Part shown: in pieces, positions 1 to 9,580 of the stretch | Numbering within the stretch: the stretch's first letter is position 1 | Layout of the letters: each line of letters opens with the position of its first letter | NCBI RefSeq assembly: GCF_000497445.1 | Contig: NZ_CM002285.1 | Coordinates: 6,305,955 to 6,329,772, forward strand | Source of the DNA: Streptomyces roseochromogenus subsp. oscitans DS 12.976 | Lineage (GTDB): Bacteria; Actinomycetota; Actinomycetes; Streptomycetales; Streptomycetaceae | Length of the DNA: 23,818 nucleotides | Reading direction: 5' to 3' | The notes under the pieces: model-generated | Databases searched by the model: none | What the model saw: only the letters and a program-made list of their open reading frames with translations | What the model was told of the DNA's origin: nothing | Position numbers and translations under genes: made by a program

Positions 1-1518
1 AGCAAGGCCCTGAAGGGCGCCGGGAAGATCGACATCCCCAAACTCCCCGACAACGCGATCACCCTCCCCGAGGGCACGGTGCACCTGCCGGACGGCACGG
101 TTCACCTCCCCGAGGGCGCGGACATCCCCAAGGGCGGCGTCGAACTCCCGAACGGCGACGTCAAACTGCCCCACGACGCACCGGTCCTGCCCGAGAACAC
201 CACCAAGCTGCCGACCGGGGACACCTCCCCCGCCCAGTACTTCGACAGCGAGGGCAACCTCCGTGACCACCACGGCAACATCGTCCAGCACGTCGAGGAC
301 GCCCCCAAGGAACCGGGCGGCGACGGGCTGACCTCCCCCTCCGACACGAACGTCCCCCACACCCCCTCGCCGGTGAGGGAACCCGCACTGGTCGGCGCGG
401 GCGCCCACACAGCGGAACAGGCCGGCGAACACATCCGCCTGGGCAGCAGCCTCGACGACGCCGGCCGCGTCGGCGAGAGCGTCCCGACGGCCCCAGGCGT
501 CCACGCGGGGGGAGAAATCCCCACCGTCCACGCCGGCGGCGACCACCTCCCCAGCGGCAGCGGCCTGGGCGACCACCACCTCCCGGGCGGCACAGGCGAC
601 CACGTGCCCGGCGGCGCCGCCGACCACTCTCCCGGCGGCACAGCCCACGAGCACGGGACCGGCCCCGCCGCCAGCCATGAAACGCCCCACGGCGATCAGG
701 GTGGCCATCACACCGATGATCCCCCTGGACATCATGGCGACGGCCCCCAAGAGGTCCGCCATGACGGTCCCACTGGTGGATCCACGGAGGCGCCCAGCGG
801 GCAGGGTCACGGTCCGACAGGAACCGGACACAACGGGCCCGGGAGCGGTCACGAGCCCCCGCGCGTGGACTACAGCGAGGGAGACGAACGGCCGTCCGCG
901 CCGACAGGGCGTATGCAGCCGGATCAGGAGGCGACGGTTGCCGAGCAACTCGCACGCGCCAAGATGCCACCGGCGGATATTGAAAAGTCACTAGCCGGAC
1001 TTCGTAAGAGTGAGTATGGAGCCGGAATCGCCAAATACATCAGTGAAGGAAATCTGGCCGACCTTCCCGGGTACGACGACCTCCTGTCTCAGTGCAAGCA
1101 GGTCAGCAAGAACAGTGACATGACTCCTGCGGTCTATATGGCGATGGAACATGCCACAGATCTGCAAAACCGTGGTGTGCAGGGGCTGGCCCTGGAGATG
1201 AAGGTCCCGGAAGACGGTCTTGACCTGGATGTGCTGGTCAAGTCGGGCGACCGGATCGAGTACGGGGCCCAACTCAAGGACGTCGCAAGCGCGTCGGGAC
1301 TCAATAGCGCGACCCGAGGTATCGCGGAGAAGCAGCTGATCGGAAGCATCGACGGCCAGAAGGTTGCCATCCTGGACGTGCATGACAGCAAAGCAGCGCT
1401 CACGGACAAGATTCTCGGACGCATCGCCCATCGCGCTAGGATAACGAACGCCACCTTCGTCCTGCGATTTGAGGATGGCTCGATCACCGTCCCGGCCAAC
1501 GGCCCTACGTATCCGTAA
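1..1518 (+). CDS. Polymorphic toxin, C-terminal part (5' end outside window)
   Basis: The reading frame is open from the first base, so this is the last ~505 codons of a longer protein; a GTG at 79 is only an internal codon. Seen, in order: about 70 residues of a Leu-Pro repeat with a Gly/Asp/Asn turn every 7-8 residues (LPDGTVHLPEG style); a long disordered Gly/His/Pro-rich linker (about nt 520-870) with repeats such as GDHHLPGG; and a folded C-terminal domain of ~190 residues from about nt 930. That domain carries Asp (nt 1228), then Gln-Leu-Lys (nt 1270-1278), a D-x13-QxK arrangement like the PD-(D/E)xK nuclease core. The linker is very GC-rich and the tip clearly less so, which fits the exchangeable tips of polymorphic toxins. 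The adjacent immunity-like gene supports this. Inference: a secreted antibacterial effector with a nuclease tip, possibly exported by type VII secretion; the N-terminal export domain cannot be seen. I do not recognise the tip family. Confidence 0.72.
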   Translation, partial: SKALKGAGKIDIPKLPDNAITLPEGTVHLPDGTVHLPEGADIPKGGVELPNGDVKLPHDAPVLPENTTKLPTGDTSPAQYFDSEGNLRDHHGNIVQHVEDAPKEPGGDGLTSPSDTNVPHTPSPVREPALVGAGAHTAEQAGEHIRLGSSLDDAGRVGESVPTAPGVHAGGEIPTVHAGGDHLPSGSGLGDHHLPGGTGDHVPGGAADHSPGGTAHEHGTGPAASHETPHGDQGGHHTDDPPGHHGDGPQEVRHDGPTGGSTEAPSGQGHGPTGTGHNGPGSGHEPPRVDYSEGDERPSAPTGRMQPDQEATVAEQLARAKMPPADIEKSLAGLRKSEYGAGIAKYISEGNLADLPGYDDLLSQCKQVSKNSDMTPAVYMAMEHATDLQNRGVQGLALEMKVPEDGLDLDVLVKSGDRIEYGAQLKDVASASGLNSATRGIAEKQLIGSIDGQKVAILDVHDSKAALTDKILGRIAHRARITNATFVLRFEDGSITVPANGPTYP

Positions 1519-1528
1519 GGAAAAATCG

Positions 1529-2167
1529 ATGTCCATGCTCATGCGTGCGCCGCGTGAATGTGCGTCCTGGTTTTGGGACCTGGAAGATTACGCGCCGCCC
1601 GGATTGCAATCAGCGCTTGACACCGCTGCCCGGATGTCCGCTGTCCTGCAGAAGTACGACCTGTTGAGGCCGAGCGCCCTGGAGTGGCACTGGGCTGTGC
1701 CGGGGAAGGGATCGGTCGCGAAGACACGTTTGCAGCTCCTGAGGCCGCTTGACGATGAGCAGTTGGCCCGGCGCATCGAAGAGTTGCGTCCTGTCGGTTT
1801 CCCGGAGGCCGAGTTCAGCGGCTTTCTCATCACAGGGCTCGGCAAGTGGTTCGACGAAAGAGGCGCACAGCGTCAGGAATACGGTCTGGTGGAATTGACG
1901 GTCTCCTCGGAGCCTCTTGGTCTGTCAGCCGATGTTGCCGTACACCACGACATCTGGGGCCCGTTCGACTTCCGCGGCACGCCGCATCCGGAAGTTCACC
2001 AGCGGAATGCTCCACGACTCGCTGCCGCGCTCAAGGACTTGGAGACGCTGCTTGGTGTGATCGCTGAGCCGGGTGAGCCGACGTATTTCGGCAGGGCCGA
2101 GGGGTACGGGGTCGGTGAGCCGGAAGCCGAGGGCGGACGCGGTCCGGACTTGACTGATCAGCTTTGA
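1529..2167 (+). CDS. Probable immunity protein of the upstream toxin
   Basis: A 212-residue soluble protein with no signal peptide or membrane segment. I chose the ATG at 1529 because AAGGA (1517-1521) overlaps the toxin stop codon and sits 7 bases upstream; an earlier in-frame start at 1469 would overlap the toxin gene by 50 bp. The sequence is Trp- and acid-rich (ECASWFWDLEDY near the start, HHDIWGPFDF around residue 150), which suits a protein that binds and blocks a basic nuclease. Codon use resembles the toxin tip rather than the GC-rich flanks, so the two probably travelled together. The family is not recognised; the immunity role is inferred from position, size and composition. An ordinary hypothetical protein remains possible. 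Confidence 0.65.
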   Translation: MSMLMRAPRECASWFWDLEDYAPPGLQSALDTAARMSAVLQKYDLLRPSALEWHWAVPGKGSVAKTRLQLLRPLDDEQLARRIEELRPVGFPEAEFSGFLITGLGKWFDERGAQRQEYGLVELTVSSEPLGLSADVAVHHDIWGPFDFRGTPHPEVHQRNAPRLAAALKDLETLLGVIAEPGEPTYFGRAEGYGVGEPEAEGGRGPDLTDQL

Positions 2168-2209
2168 CAGGCACCGCAGCGTGACGCCCCCGCTGTCACA
2201 CCCCACCGG

Positions 2210-2215
2210 TACCGT
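2210..2215 (+). promoter_or_regulatory. Candidate -10 element for a leaderless recD2 mRNA
   Basis: TACCGT ends exactly 6 bases before the recD2 ATG, which would place the transcription start on the A of the start codon. There is no Shine-Dalgarno sequence in front of this ATG, and leaderless genes are common in Streptomyces. No good -35 hexamer is seen at the usual distance, so the call rests on spacing alone. The same hexamer at the same distance precedes the hydrolase gene at 22710. Confidence 0.4.
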
Positions 2216-2221
2216 CGGATC

Positions 2222-4483
2222 ATGGCTCAACAGGCGGGAACCCCCACGAGCGGTGAGCGGCGGACGGCCGTGCTCGAAGGCGTGCTGGAGAGGATCACGT
2301 ACGCCAACGAGGAGAACGGCTACACGGTCGCCCGGGTCGACACCGGAAGAGGCGCCGGCGATCTCCTCACGGTCGTCGGTGCGTTGCTCGGTGCCCAGGT
2401 GGGCGAATCCCTCCGCATGGAGGGCCGCTGGGGCTCCCACCCTCAGTACGGCAAGCAGTTCCACGTGGAGAACTACACGACCGTCCTGCCCGCCACCGTC
2501 CAGGGCATCCGGCGATATCTGGGGTCCGGGCTGGTCAAGGGGATCGGGCCCGTCTTCGCCGATCGGATCACGCAGCACTTCGGTACCGACACCCTCCGCA
2601 TCATCGAAGAAGAGCCCAAGCGGCTCATCGAGGTCCCCGGCCTCGGGCCCAAGCGGACCAAGAAGATCGCCGACGCCTGGGAGGAGCAAAAGGCGATCAA
2701 GGAGGTCATGCTCTTCCTCCAGACCGTCGAGGTGTCGACGTCCATCGCCGTGCGGATCTACAAGAAGTACGGCGACGCTTCGATCTCCGTCGTCAAGAAC
2801 CACCCCTACCGGCTCGCCGCCGACGTCTGGGGCATCGGCTTCCTCACCGCCGACAAGATCGCCCAGTCCGTCGGGATTCCGCACGACAGCCCGGAGAGGG
2901 TCAAGGCCGGTCTGCAGTACGCCCTGTCGCAGTCTGCCGATCAAGGGCACTGCTTCCTGCCGGAGGAGCGGCTGATCTCCGACGCCGTGAAGCTGCTCGC
3001 CGTCGACACCGGACTGGTCATCGAGTGCCTCGCCGAACTGGCCCGGACAACAGATGACGGCGGCGACCCCGGCGTCGTACGGGAGAAGGTGCCCGGGCCG
3101 GACGGTGGCGACTCCGAACCCGTCACCGCTGTCTACCTCGTCCCCTTCCACCGCGCCGAGATCTCCCTCTCCTCCCAGCTGCTCCGCCTCCTCCGCACGG
3201 ACCAGGACCGTATGCCGGGCTTCCAGGACGTCGACTGGGACAAGGCCCTCGGCTGGCTGAAGACGCGTACCGGGGCCGATCTCGCGCCCGAGCAGGAGGC
3301 CGCAGTACGGCTCGCGCTCACCCAGAAGGTCGCCGTGCTCACCGGCGGGCCCGGCTGCGGCAAGTCCTTCACCGTGCGGTCGATCGTGGAGCTGGCCCGT
3401 GCCAAGCGGGCCAAGGTGCTGCTCGCCGCGCCGACCGGGCGGGCCGCCAAGCGCCTCGCCGAGCTGACCGGGGCGGAAGCCTCCACCGTCCATCGGCTGC
3501 TGGAGCTGAAGCCCGGCGGGGACGCCGCCTATGACCGGGACCGGCCGCTCGACGCCGATCTGGTCGTCGTCGACGAGGCCTCCATGCTGGATCTGCTCCT
3601 CGCCAACAAGCTGGTCAAAGCCGTGCCCCCCGGTGCCCATCTGCTCTTCGTCGGGGACGTGGACCAGCTGCCCAGCGTCGGTGCCGGCGAAGTGCTGCGC
3701 GATCTGCTCGCCGACAGGAGCCCCCTTCCTGCCGTCCGGCTCACCCGGGTGTTCCGGCAGGCCCAGCAGTCCGGCGTCGTCACCAACGCGCACCGGATCA
3801 ACGCGGGGCAGCATCCGCTCACCGACGGGCTGAAGGACTTCTTCCTCTTCGTGGAGGACGATACGGAGGAGGCCGGGCGGCTCACCGTGGACGTGGCGGC
3901 CCGTCGGATTCCGGCCAGGTTCGGGCTGGATCCGCGGCGGGATGTGCAGGTGCTCGCGCCGATGCACCGGGGGCCGGTCGGGGCGGGCACCCTCAACGGG
4001 CTGCTCCAGCAGGTCATCACCCCGGGCCGCCCCGATCTGCCCGAGAAGCGTTTCGGCGGTCGGGTCTTCCGGGTCGGCGACAAGGTCACCCAGATTCGCA
4101 ACAATTACGAGAAAGGGAAGAACGGTGTCTTCAACGGCACCGTCGGCGTCGTCACGTCGCTCGATCCGGTCGACCAGCGCCTGACGGTGCTGACGGACGA
4201 GGACGAGGAGGTTCCGTACGAATTTGACGAACTGGACGAACTGGCCCATGCGTACGCGGTGACCATCCACCGTTCGCAGGGGAGTGAATATCCCGCCGTC
4301 GTGATCCCCGTCACCACGGGCGCATGGATGATGTTGCAGCGGAACCTGCTGTACACGGCGGTGACACGGGCGAAACGGCTGGTTGTCCTCGTCGGTTCAC
4401 GCAAGGCGATCGGACAGGCGGTGCGCACGGTGTCCGCGGGACGGCGTTGCACGGCACTGGACTTCCGGCTGCAGGACTCCTGA
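2222..4483 (+). CDS. recD2: RecD2-type superfamily 1B 5'-3' DNA helicase
   Basis: 753 residues, the usual size for RecD2, the RecD-like helicase of bacteria acting outside RecBCD. Seen: an N-terminal OB-like region (about 12-85), helix-hairpin-helix segments (GLVKGIGPVFADRI near 105 and VPGLGPKRTKKI near 141), Walker A GGPGCGKS at 375-382, Walker B DEAS at 451-454, and the C-terminal helicase motif YAVTIHRSQGSEYP at 678-691. Known for the family: ATP-driven unwinding of DNA with a 5' single-stranded tail in repair and replication stress. The start is the ATG at 2222; it has no ribosome-binding site and may be leaderless. It lies 54 bp after the immunity gene, but with a possible promoter of its own, so it need not be part of the toxin module. 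Confidence 0.95.
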   Translation: MAQQAGTPTSGERRTAVLEGVLERITYANEENGYTVARVDTGRGAGDLLTVVGALLGAQVGESLRMEGRWGSHPQYGKQFHVENYTTVLPATVQGIRRYLGSGLVKGIGPVFADRITQHFGTDTLRIIEEEPKRLIEVPGLGPKRTKKIADAWEEQKAIKEVMLFLQTVEVSTSIAVRIYKKYGDASISVVKNHPYRLAADVWGIGFLTADKIAQSVGIPHDSPERVKAGLQYALSQSADQGHCFLPEERLISDAVKLLAVDTGLVIECLAELARTTDDGGDPGVVREKVPGPDGGDSEPVTAVYLVPFHRAEISLSSQLLRLLRTDQDRMPGFQDVDWDKALGWLKTRTGADLAPEQEAAVRLALTQKVAVLTGGPGCGKSFTVRSIVELARAKRAKVLLAAPTGRAAKRLAELTGAEASTVHRLLELKPGGDAAYDRDRPLDADLVVVDEASMLDLLLANKLVKAVPPGAHLLFVGDVDQLPSVGAGEVLRDLLADRSPLPAVRLTRVFRQAQQSGVVTNAHRINAGQHPLTDGLKDFFLFVEDDTEEAGRLTVDVAARRIPARFGLDPRRDVQVLAPMHRGPVGAGTLNGLLQQVITPGRPDLPEKRFGGRVFRVGDKVTQIRNNYEKGKNGVFNGTVGVVTSLDPVDQRLTVLTDEDEEVPYEFDELDELAHAYAVTIHRSQGSEYPAVVIPVTTGAWMMLQRNLLYTAVTRAKRLVVLVGSRKAIGQAVRTVSAGRRCTALDFRLQDS

Positions 4484-4499
4484 CCTGCCTCTGGGCAGG
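4484..4499 (+). terminator. Short hairpin directly after recD2
   Basis: CCTGCC and GGCAGG pair around a 4-base loop (TCTG) immediately after the recD2 stop codon. There is no T run, so this is a weak terminator or only an mRNA 3' stabilising stem. Confidence 0.35.
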
Positions 4500-4523
4500 C
4501 GCAGCGACCTGCATCACAAAAAA

Positions 4524-4618
4524 TGATCGATCAAATGAGTCGTGAAGGTCACAGAGCACTTCCAGATGCCGTTCGGAGGGGGCAGGATGGGCAAGTTGGC
4601 GGCACTGAGTGCCGCCAA
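4524..4618 (+). promoter_or_regulatory. Upstream control region of citrate synthase with two palindromes
   Basis: Between recD2 and gltA lies a perfect 10-bp palindrome TGATCGATCA (4524-4533) inside an A-rich stretch, and a perfect inverted repeat with 10-bp arms, TTGGCGGCAC (4596-4605) and GTGCCGCCAA (4609-4618), around the 3-base loop TGA. The second lies about 105 bp before the gltA start. It could be an operator for a dimeric regulator or a stem-loop in the gltA leader; no T tract follows, so it is not a standard terminator. A clear -35/-10 pair could not be picked. Confidence 0.45.
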
Positions 4619-4723
4619 TGGGCCCAATGGTCGACCCCGAGTGCACTCTCCTGAGCCAAATGGGGGATGGTAGAGACAGTCAGGGCACCTCGAAGATGAG
4701 GCACTACGTCGGTGAGGGAAGAC

Positions 4724-6013
<1,290 letters not shown>

Positions 6014-6198
6014 CACCTGCCGGTGAGGGGTGCCGGTTCACTGGCGCCCGGTGGATCGCTCCTCCTTGCCGGCGGCGTCGGTCGGCTTCCTGGACTTGGG
6101 CCGGTGATGGCTCCGGGGTCGGCCGGGGGTCCGGCCCGCGGCGAAGCCGCTGTCGGATGCCGCGTCCTCCGGTCAGCACGGCCACGGACGCCGTAGAC

Positions 6199-6228
6199 CG
6201 CGACTTCGTGCCGGTCGAGGAGCGCTGA
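6199..6228 (+). repeat. 30-bp direct repeat, copy 2 (displaced gltA end)
   Basis: Identical to 5984-6013 and offset by 215 bp. It is in a different reading frame from gltA and has no gene of its own upstream, so it is not selected as coding sequence. The 185 bp between the copies is GC-rich, holds a GCGGC-GAA-GCCGC hairpin (6138-6150) and shows no credible gene. Downstream of this copy come the tandem repeats and the strong hairpin that look like the natural end of the gltA unit. Confidence 0.85.
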
Positions 6229-6272
6229 ACGGCGCACTGAGTGACAGGGTCTGCCTGGGCGGCGGGCCCTGA

Positions 6273-6335
6273 ATCGGTGCCGGTAAGCGAAGCATCGGTG
6301 CCGGCAAATGAAGCATCGGTGCTGACAAGCGAAAA
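6273..6335 (+). repeat. Three imperfect 21-bp tandem repeats
   Basis: Units start at 6273, 6294 and 6315, each beginning ATCGGTG and followed by a variable CCGGTAAGCGAAGC-like part. The period is a multiple of three, but the open frames through it lack start signals and typical Streptomyces codon bias, so I treat it as non-coding. Confidence 0.7.
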
Positions 6336-6339
6336 GAAG

Positions 6340-6390
6340 AAGGCGCCCTGGTGCGCCGGTCCCCCCACGGGCCGACGACCAGGGCGCCTT
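6340..6390 (+). terminator. Long hairpin, probable gltA terminator
   Basis: Perfect 13-bp arms AAGGCGCCCTGGT (6340-6352) and ACCAGGGCGCCTT (6378-6390) enclose a 25-base loop. The stem starts after an A-rich stretch and ends in TT, so it could also work on the other strand. The loop contains CCCCCCACGGG (6361-6371), which recurs exactly 50 bp later at 6411. It is the first strong hairpin after gltA. Confidence 0.6.
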
Positions 6391-6736
6391 CCCATGTCCC
6401 GGTGCGGATTCCCCCCACGGGATCCGGCCGGGCGCTCGGAGAGGACAGCGCCTGAATCGCTGTCGGTGAGCAGAATGAGCAAAACTCGCCCTGCTCCAGT
6501 GACGCGGTGCGATCTGCCGGGACAACGCACGCTGGGAGGGCCGCTCAAAGCTTCCCGGTGTGCGTGCCCCGGCAACGCATCTCTGAGGAAGTCCCCCAAG
6601 ACATCCCCAGATGCCGGCTGACGCCCCCCAAGACGCCGAACCGACATCGCCAACTTAGACCTTCGAACCCCTTCGATGGTTACGTTCGCATCACTGTGAT
6701 CTGCGTCTCTTGCATATGTCCGTTAGGTACGCAAGA

Positions 6737-6757
6737 GCCCCGATCGACGATCGGGGC
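6737..6757 (-). terminator. Perfect 9-bp hairpin downstream of copA
   Basis: GCCCCGATC and GATCGGGGC pair around GAC. It lies 114 bp beyond the copA stop codon. No long T run follows on either strand. Confidence 0.4.
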
Positions 6758-6774
6758 CCAAGCGTAAGGAAGAT

Positions 6775-6811
6775 GCGCGAGCCTTGTGAAGAGCTTATGT
6801 GAGGCTCGCGC
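6775..6811 (-). terminator. Perfect 10-bp hairpin downstream of copA
   Basis: GCGCGAGCCT and AGGCTCGCGC pair around a 17-base loop. It is the first strong stem after the copA stop, so it is the best candidate for ending the copZ-copA transcript, although no T tract accompanies it. Confidence 0.5.
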
Positions 6812-6870
6812 CGGACTCTAGAGGGTCTCTTACTTCGGCTTGCGTGAACCGCCGGTAACCCCGCGGGACT

Positions 6871-9150
6871 TCAGCGGAAGCGGCGCAGACGCAGGCTGTT
6901 GGTCACCACGAACACCGAGGAGAAGGCCATGGCCGCCCCGGCGATCATCGGGTTGAGCAGCCCGGCGGCGGCCAGCGGCAGCGCGGCCACGTTGTAGCCG
7001 AAGGCCCACAGCAGGTTGCCCTTGATGGTGGCCAGCGTGCGCCGGGACAGCCGGATGGCGTCGGCCGCGACCCGCAGGTCACCGCGGACCAGGGTCAGGT
7101 CGCCCGCCTCGATCGCCGCGTCCGTGCCGGTACCCATCGCCAGGCCCAGGTCGGCGGTGGCGAGCGCGGCCGCGTCGTTGACCCCGTCGCCGACCATGGC
7201 CACGGTCCGCCCCTCGCGCTGCAGCCGTCGTACGACGTCCACCTTGTCCTCGGGGAGCACCTCGGCGAACACGTCCCCGGAGTCGATGCCGACCGTGCGC
7301 GCGACCGCCTCGGCGACCGTGCGGTTGTCCCCGGTGAGCAGCACCGGCCGCAGGCCCAGCGCGCGCAGTTCGGCCACCGCCTCGGCGCTGGTCTCCTTGA
7401 CCGCGTCGGCGACGGCGAGGACCCCGCGGGCCCGCCCGTCCCAGCCGGCCACGACGGCTGTACGGCCCTCCTGCTCGGCCTCGCGGGCCGCCCGGGCCAG
7501 CTCCTGCGGCAGCACGTCATAGAGGCGCCCCACGGCCACCTCGCGGCCGCTCACGCGCCCGCGTACGCCCCGCCCGGGGACGTTCTCGAAGCGCTCGACC
7601 GGGGGGAGCGCTCCGGCGCGTTCCTCGGCGCCGGCGGCGATCGCGCGGGCGACCGGGTGCTCGGAGGCGTGCTCCAGGGCGCCGGCGAGCCGCAGCAGCT
7701 CCTTCTCGTCCTCGCCCTCCGTGACGTACACCGCCTGGAGTGTCATCCGGCCGGTGGTGACGGTGCCGGTCTTGTCCAGGACGACCGTGTCGACGCGGCG
7801 CGTGGACTCCAGTACCTCGGGGCCCTTGATGAGGATGCCGAGCTGGGCGCCGCGTCCGGTGCCGACCATCAGCGCGGTCGGCGTGGCGAGGCCGAGCGCG
7901 CAGGGGCAGGCGATGATCAGGACGGCGACGGCGGCGGTGAACGCGGCGACCGTGTCGCCGGTGAACCCCAGCCAGACGCCGAAGGTGGCGACGGCGATGA
8001 GGATGACCACGGGCACGAAGACCGCGGAGATCCGGTCGGCGAGCCGCTGTACCTCGGCCTTGCCGTTCTGCGCGTCCTCCACGAGCCGTGCCATCCGGGC
8101 GAGCTGGGTGTCGGCGCCGACCCGGGTGGCCTCGACGACCAGCCGGCCGCCCGCGTTGACCGTGGCGCCGGTGACCCGGTCGCCCGGACCGACGTCCACC
8201 GGCACCGACTCGCCGGTCAGCATGGACGCGTCCACCGCGGAGACGCCCTCGATCACCGTGCCGTCGGTGGCGATCTTCTCGCCGGGCCGTACGACGAACC
8301 GGTCACCGACGGCCAGGGAGCCGACGGGGACGCGTACCTCACGGCCCTCGCGCAGTACGGCGACGTCCTTGGCGCCCAGCCGCATCAGCGCCTTCAGGGC
8401 CGCGCCCGCGCGCCGCTTGGAGCGGGCCTCCAGATAGCGGCCGAGCAGGATCAGGGCGACGACCCCGGCGGCGACCTCCAGATAGATGGTGGAGGCGCCG
8501 TTCATGCGCGAGACGGTGAAGCGGAACTCGTCGTGCATTCCGGTCATGCCCGCGTCACCGAAGAACAGGGCCCACAGCGACCAGCCGAACGCGGCCAGCG
8601 TGCCGACCGAGACCAGCGTGTCCATGGTGGCGGCGCCGTGCCGGGCGTTGGTCCAGGCGGCCCGGTGGAAGGGCGCGCCGCCCCAGACGACGACGGGTGC
8701 AGCGAGCGTCAGTGACAGCCACTGCCAGTTGTCGAACTGCAGTGCCGGGATCATCGCGAGCAGGACGACGGGCGCGGCGAGCAGCGCGGAGACGAGCAGG
8801 CGGTGGCGCAGGGCGCCGAGTTCGGGATCCGGCTCGGGGGTCTCCGCGGCCGCTTCGGGCTCCGGCTCCGGCTTCGGCGGCGCGGGCTCCTCGGCGGAGT
8901 ACCCCGTCTTCTCCACGGTGGCGATGAGGTCGGCCACTGCGACGCCCCCACCGAAGGCGATCTTCGCTTTCTCGGTGGCGTAGTTGACGGTGGCGCTGAC
9001 GCCCTCCATGCGGTTGAGCTTCTTCTCCACCCGGGCGGCGCAGGAGGCGCAGGTCATGCCGCCGATGAGCAGCTCGACCTCGGACGTTTCGGCCTCGGAG
9101 GTCTCGCCTATCGGGCTCGCTGTCCCGGTCTCTGCAGTACTGCTGGTCAT
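6871..9150 (-). CDS. copA: Copper-exporting P1B-type ATPase
   Basis: 759 residues. Pumps Cu(I) out across the cytoplasmic membrane using ATP. Seen in order: one N-terminal heavy-metal-binding domain with GMTCASC (Cys34, Cys37); an acidic Pro/Glu linker (about 90-110); membrane helices; the actuator TGES at 312-315; the ion-pathway motif CPC at 415-417; the phosphorylated Asp459 in DKTGT; an HP motif in EHASEHPVA; and GDGVND at 654-659. CPC with the HMA domain marks the Cu(I) subgroup. The start is the ATG at 9150, with GGAG about 8 bases upstream. copZ lies 125 bp upstream on the same strand, and both are probably read from the promoter at 9581-9608. Confidence 0.96.
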   Translation of the reverse strand: MTSSTAETGTASPIGETSEAETSEVELLIGGMTCASCAARVEKKLNRMEGVSATVNYATEKAKIAFGGGVAVADLIATVEKTGYSAEEPAPPKPEPEPEAAAETPEPDPELGALRHRLLVSALLAAPVVLLAMIPALQFDNWQWLSLTLAAPVVVWGGAPFHRAAWTNARHGAATMDTLVSVGTLAAFGWSLWALFFGDAGMTGMHDEFRFTVSRMNGASTIYLEVAAGVVALILLGRYLEARSKRRAGAALKALMRLGAKDVAVLREGREVRVPVGSLAVGDRFVVRPGEKIATDGTVIEGVSAVDASMLTGESVPVDVGPGDRVTGATVNAGGRLVVEATRVGADTQLARMARLVEDAQNGKAEVQRLADRISAVFVPVVILIAVATFGVWLGFTGDTVAAFTAAVAVLIIACPCALGLATPTALMVGTGRGAQLGILIKGPEVLESTRRVDTVVLDKTGTVTTGRMTLQAVYVTEGEDEKELLRLAGALEHASEHPVARAIAAGAEERAGALPPVERFENVPGRGVRGRVSGREVAVGRLYDVLPQELARAAREAEQEGRTAVVAGWDGRARGVLAVADAVKETSAEAVAELRALGLRPVLLTGDNRTVAEAVARTVGIDSGDVFAEVLPEDKVDVVRRLQREGRTVAMVGDGVNDAAALATADLGLAMGTGTDAAIEAGDLTLVRGDLRVAADAIRLSRRTLATIKGNLLWAFGYNVAALPLAAAGLLNPMIAGAAMAFSSVFVVTNSLRLRRFR

Positions 9151-9275
9151 GTCCGGACTCCAGACATCGGACCGGGCCGTACGGATCCAGTATCAGCTGG
9201 TCGGCATGGCCCGGTCGGGGAAAGGTTTCTCGTACGAGCCCCCGCTGCTCGGGCCTCGCGTACGTGTCCCGCCGC

Positions 9276-9515
9276 TCAGGCCCTGCCGGCCAGTTCGAAG
9301 CCGGCCTCGTCCACGGCGGCGCGCACGGCTTCGTCGTCCAGCGGGGTCTCGGAGACCACGGTCACCTCGCCGGTCGACGCAACGGCCTTCACCGAGCTGA
9401 CGCCGGGGATCTCGGAGATCTCGCCGGAGACGGCGCCTTCGCAGTGGCCGCAGCTCATGCCGGTCACCTTGTAGACGGTGGTGACGGAGCCCGGGGTGTC
9501 GGTGTGGGCGGTCAT
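9276..9515 (-). CDS. copZ: Copper chaperone, heavy-metal-associated domain protein
   Basis: 79 residues forming a single HMA domain, with the metal-binding motif GMSCGHC (Cys22, Cys25). It carries Cu(I) in the cytoplasm and delivers it to CopA. The start is ATG 9515, preceded by a strong GAGGAG site 9 bases upstream. It is the first gene of the copper unit, followed by copA. The His between the two Cys is typical of actinobacterial CopZ proteins. Confidence 0.93.
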   Translation of the reverse strand: MTAHTDTPGSVTTVYKVTGMSCGHCEGAVSGEISEIPGVSSVKAVASTGEVTVVSETPLDDEAVRAAVDEAGFELAGRA

Positions 9516-9580
9516 GTCGTTACTCCTCGTCGAGGCGGGTGGGGCCGGTGGGGCCCACGAGGGAACCCCACGCTCTCCAC

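Larger units (their letters stand above)
6391..6870. other. Gene-free region with stacked hairpins between gltA and copA
   Basis: No convincing gene is present. From about 6600 base composition becomes richer in A/T. Four stems follow in close order: ATCAC-T-GTGAT (6690-6700); CTCTTGC (6707-6713) with GCAAGAG (6731-6737); GCCCCGATC-GAC-GATCGGGGC (6737-6757); and GCGCGAGCCT (6775-6784) with AGGCTCGCGC (6802-6811). The last two are perfect and strong and probably terminate transcription arriving from copA on the minus strand. The second and third cannot form together because they share base 6737. A small RNA is possible but unproven. Confidence 0.5.

Noticed and set aside
1925..4270. Long open frame (781 codons) on the minus strand opposite recD2
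   Set aside because: It mirrors the codon periodicity of a high-GC gene; recD2 motifs are complete on the plus strand and the antisense protein has no recognisable domain.
6241..6621. Small frame carrying the 7-residue repeat SVPVSEA/SVPANEA/SVLTSEK
   Set aside because: No ribosome-binding site, poor third-position GC bias, and it runs through the terminator hairpin.
6640..6690. GGTTCGAA on the minus strand, like the T-loop of a tRNA
   Set aside because: The flanks do not pair into a T-stem and no acceptor, D or anticodon arms can be placed.
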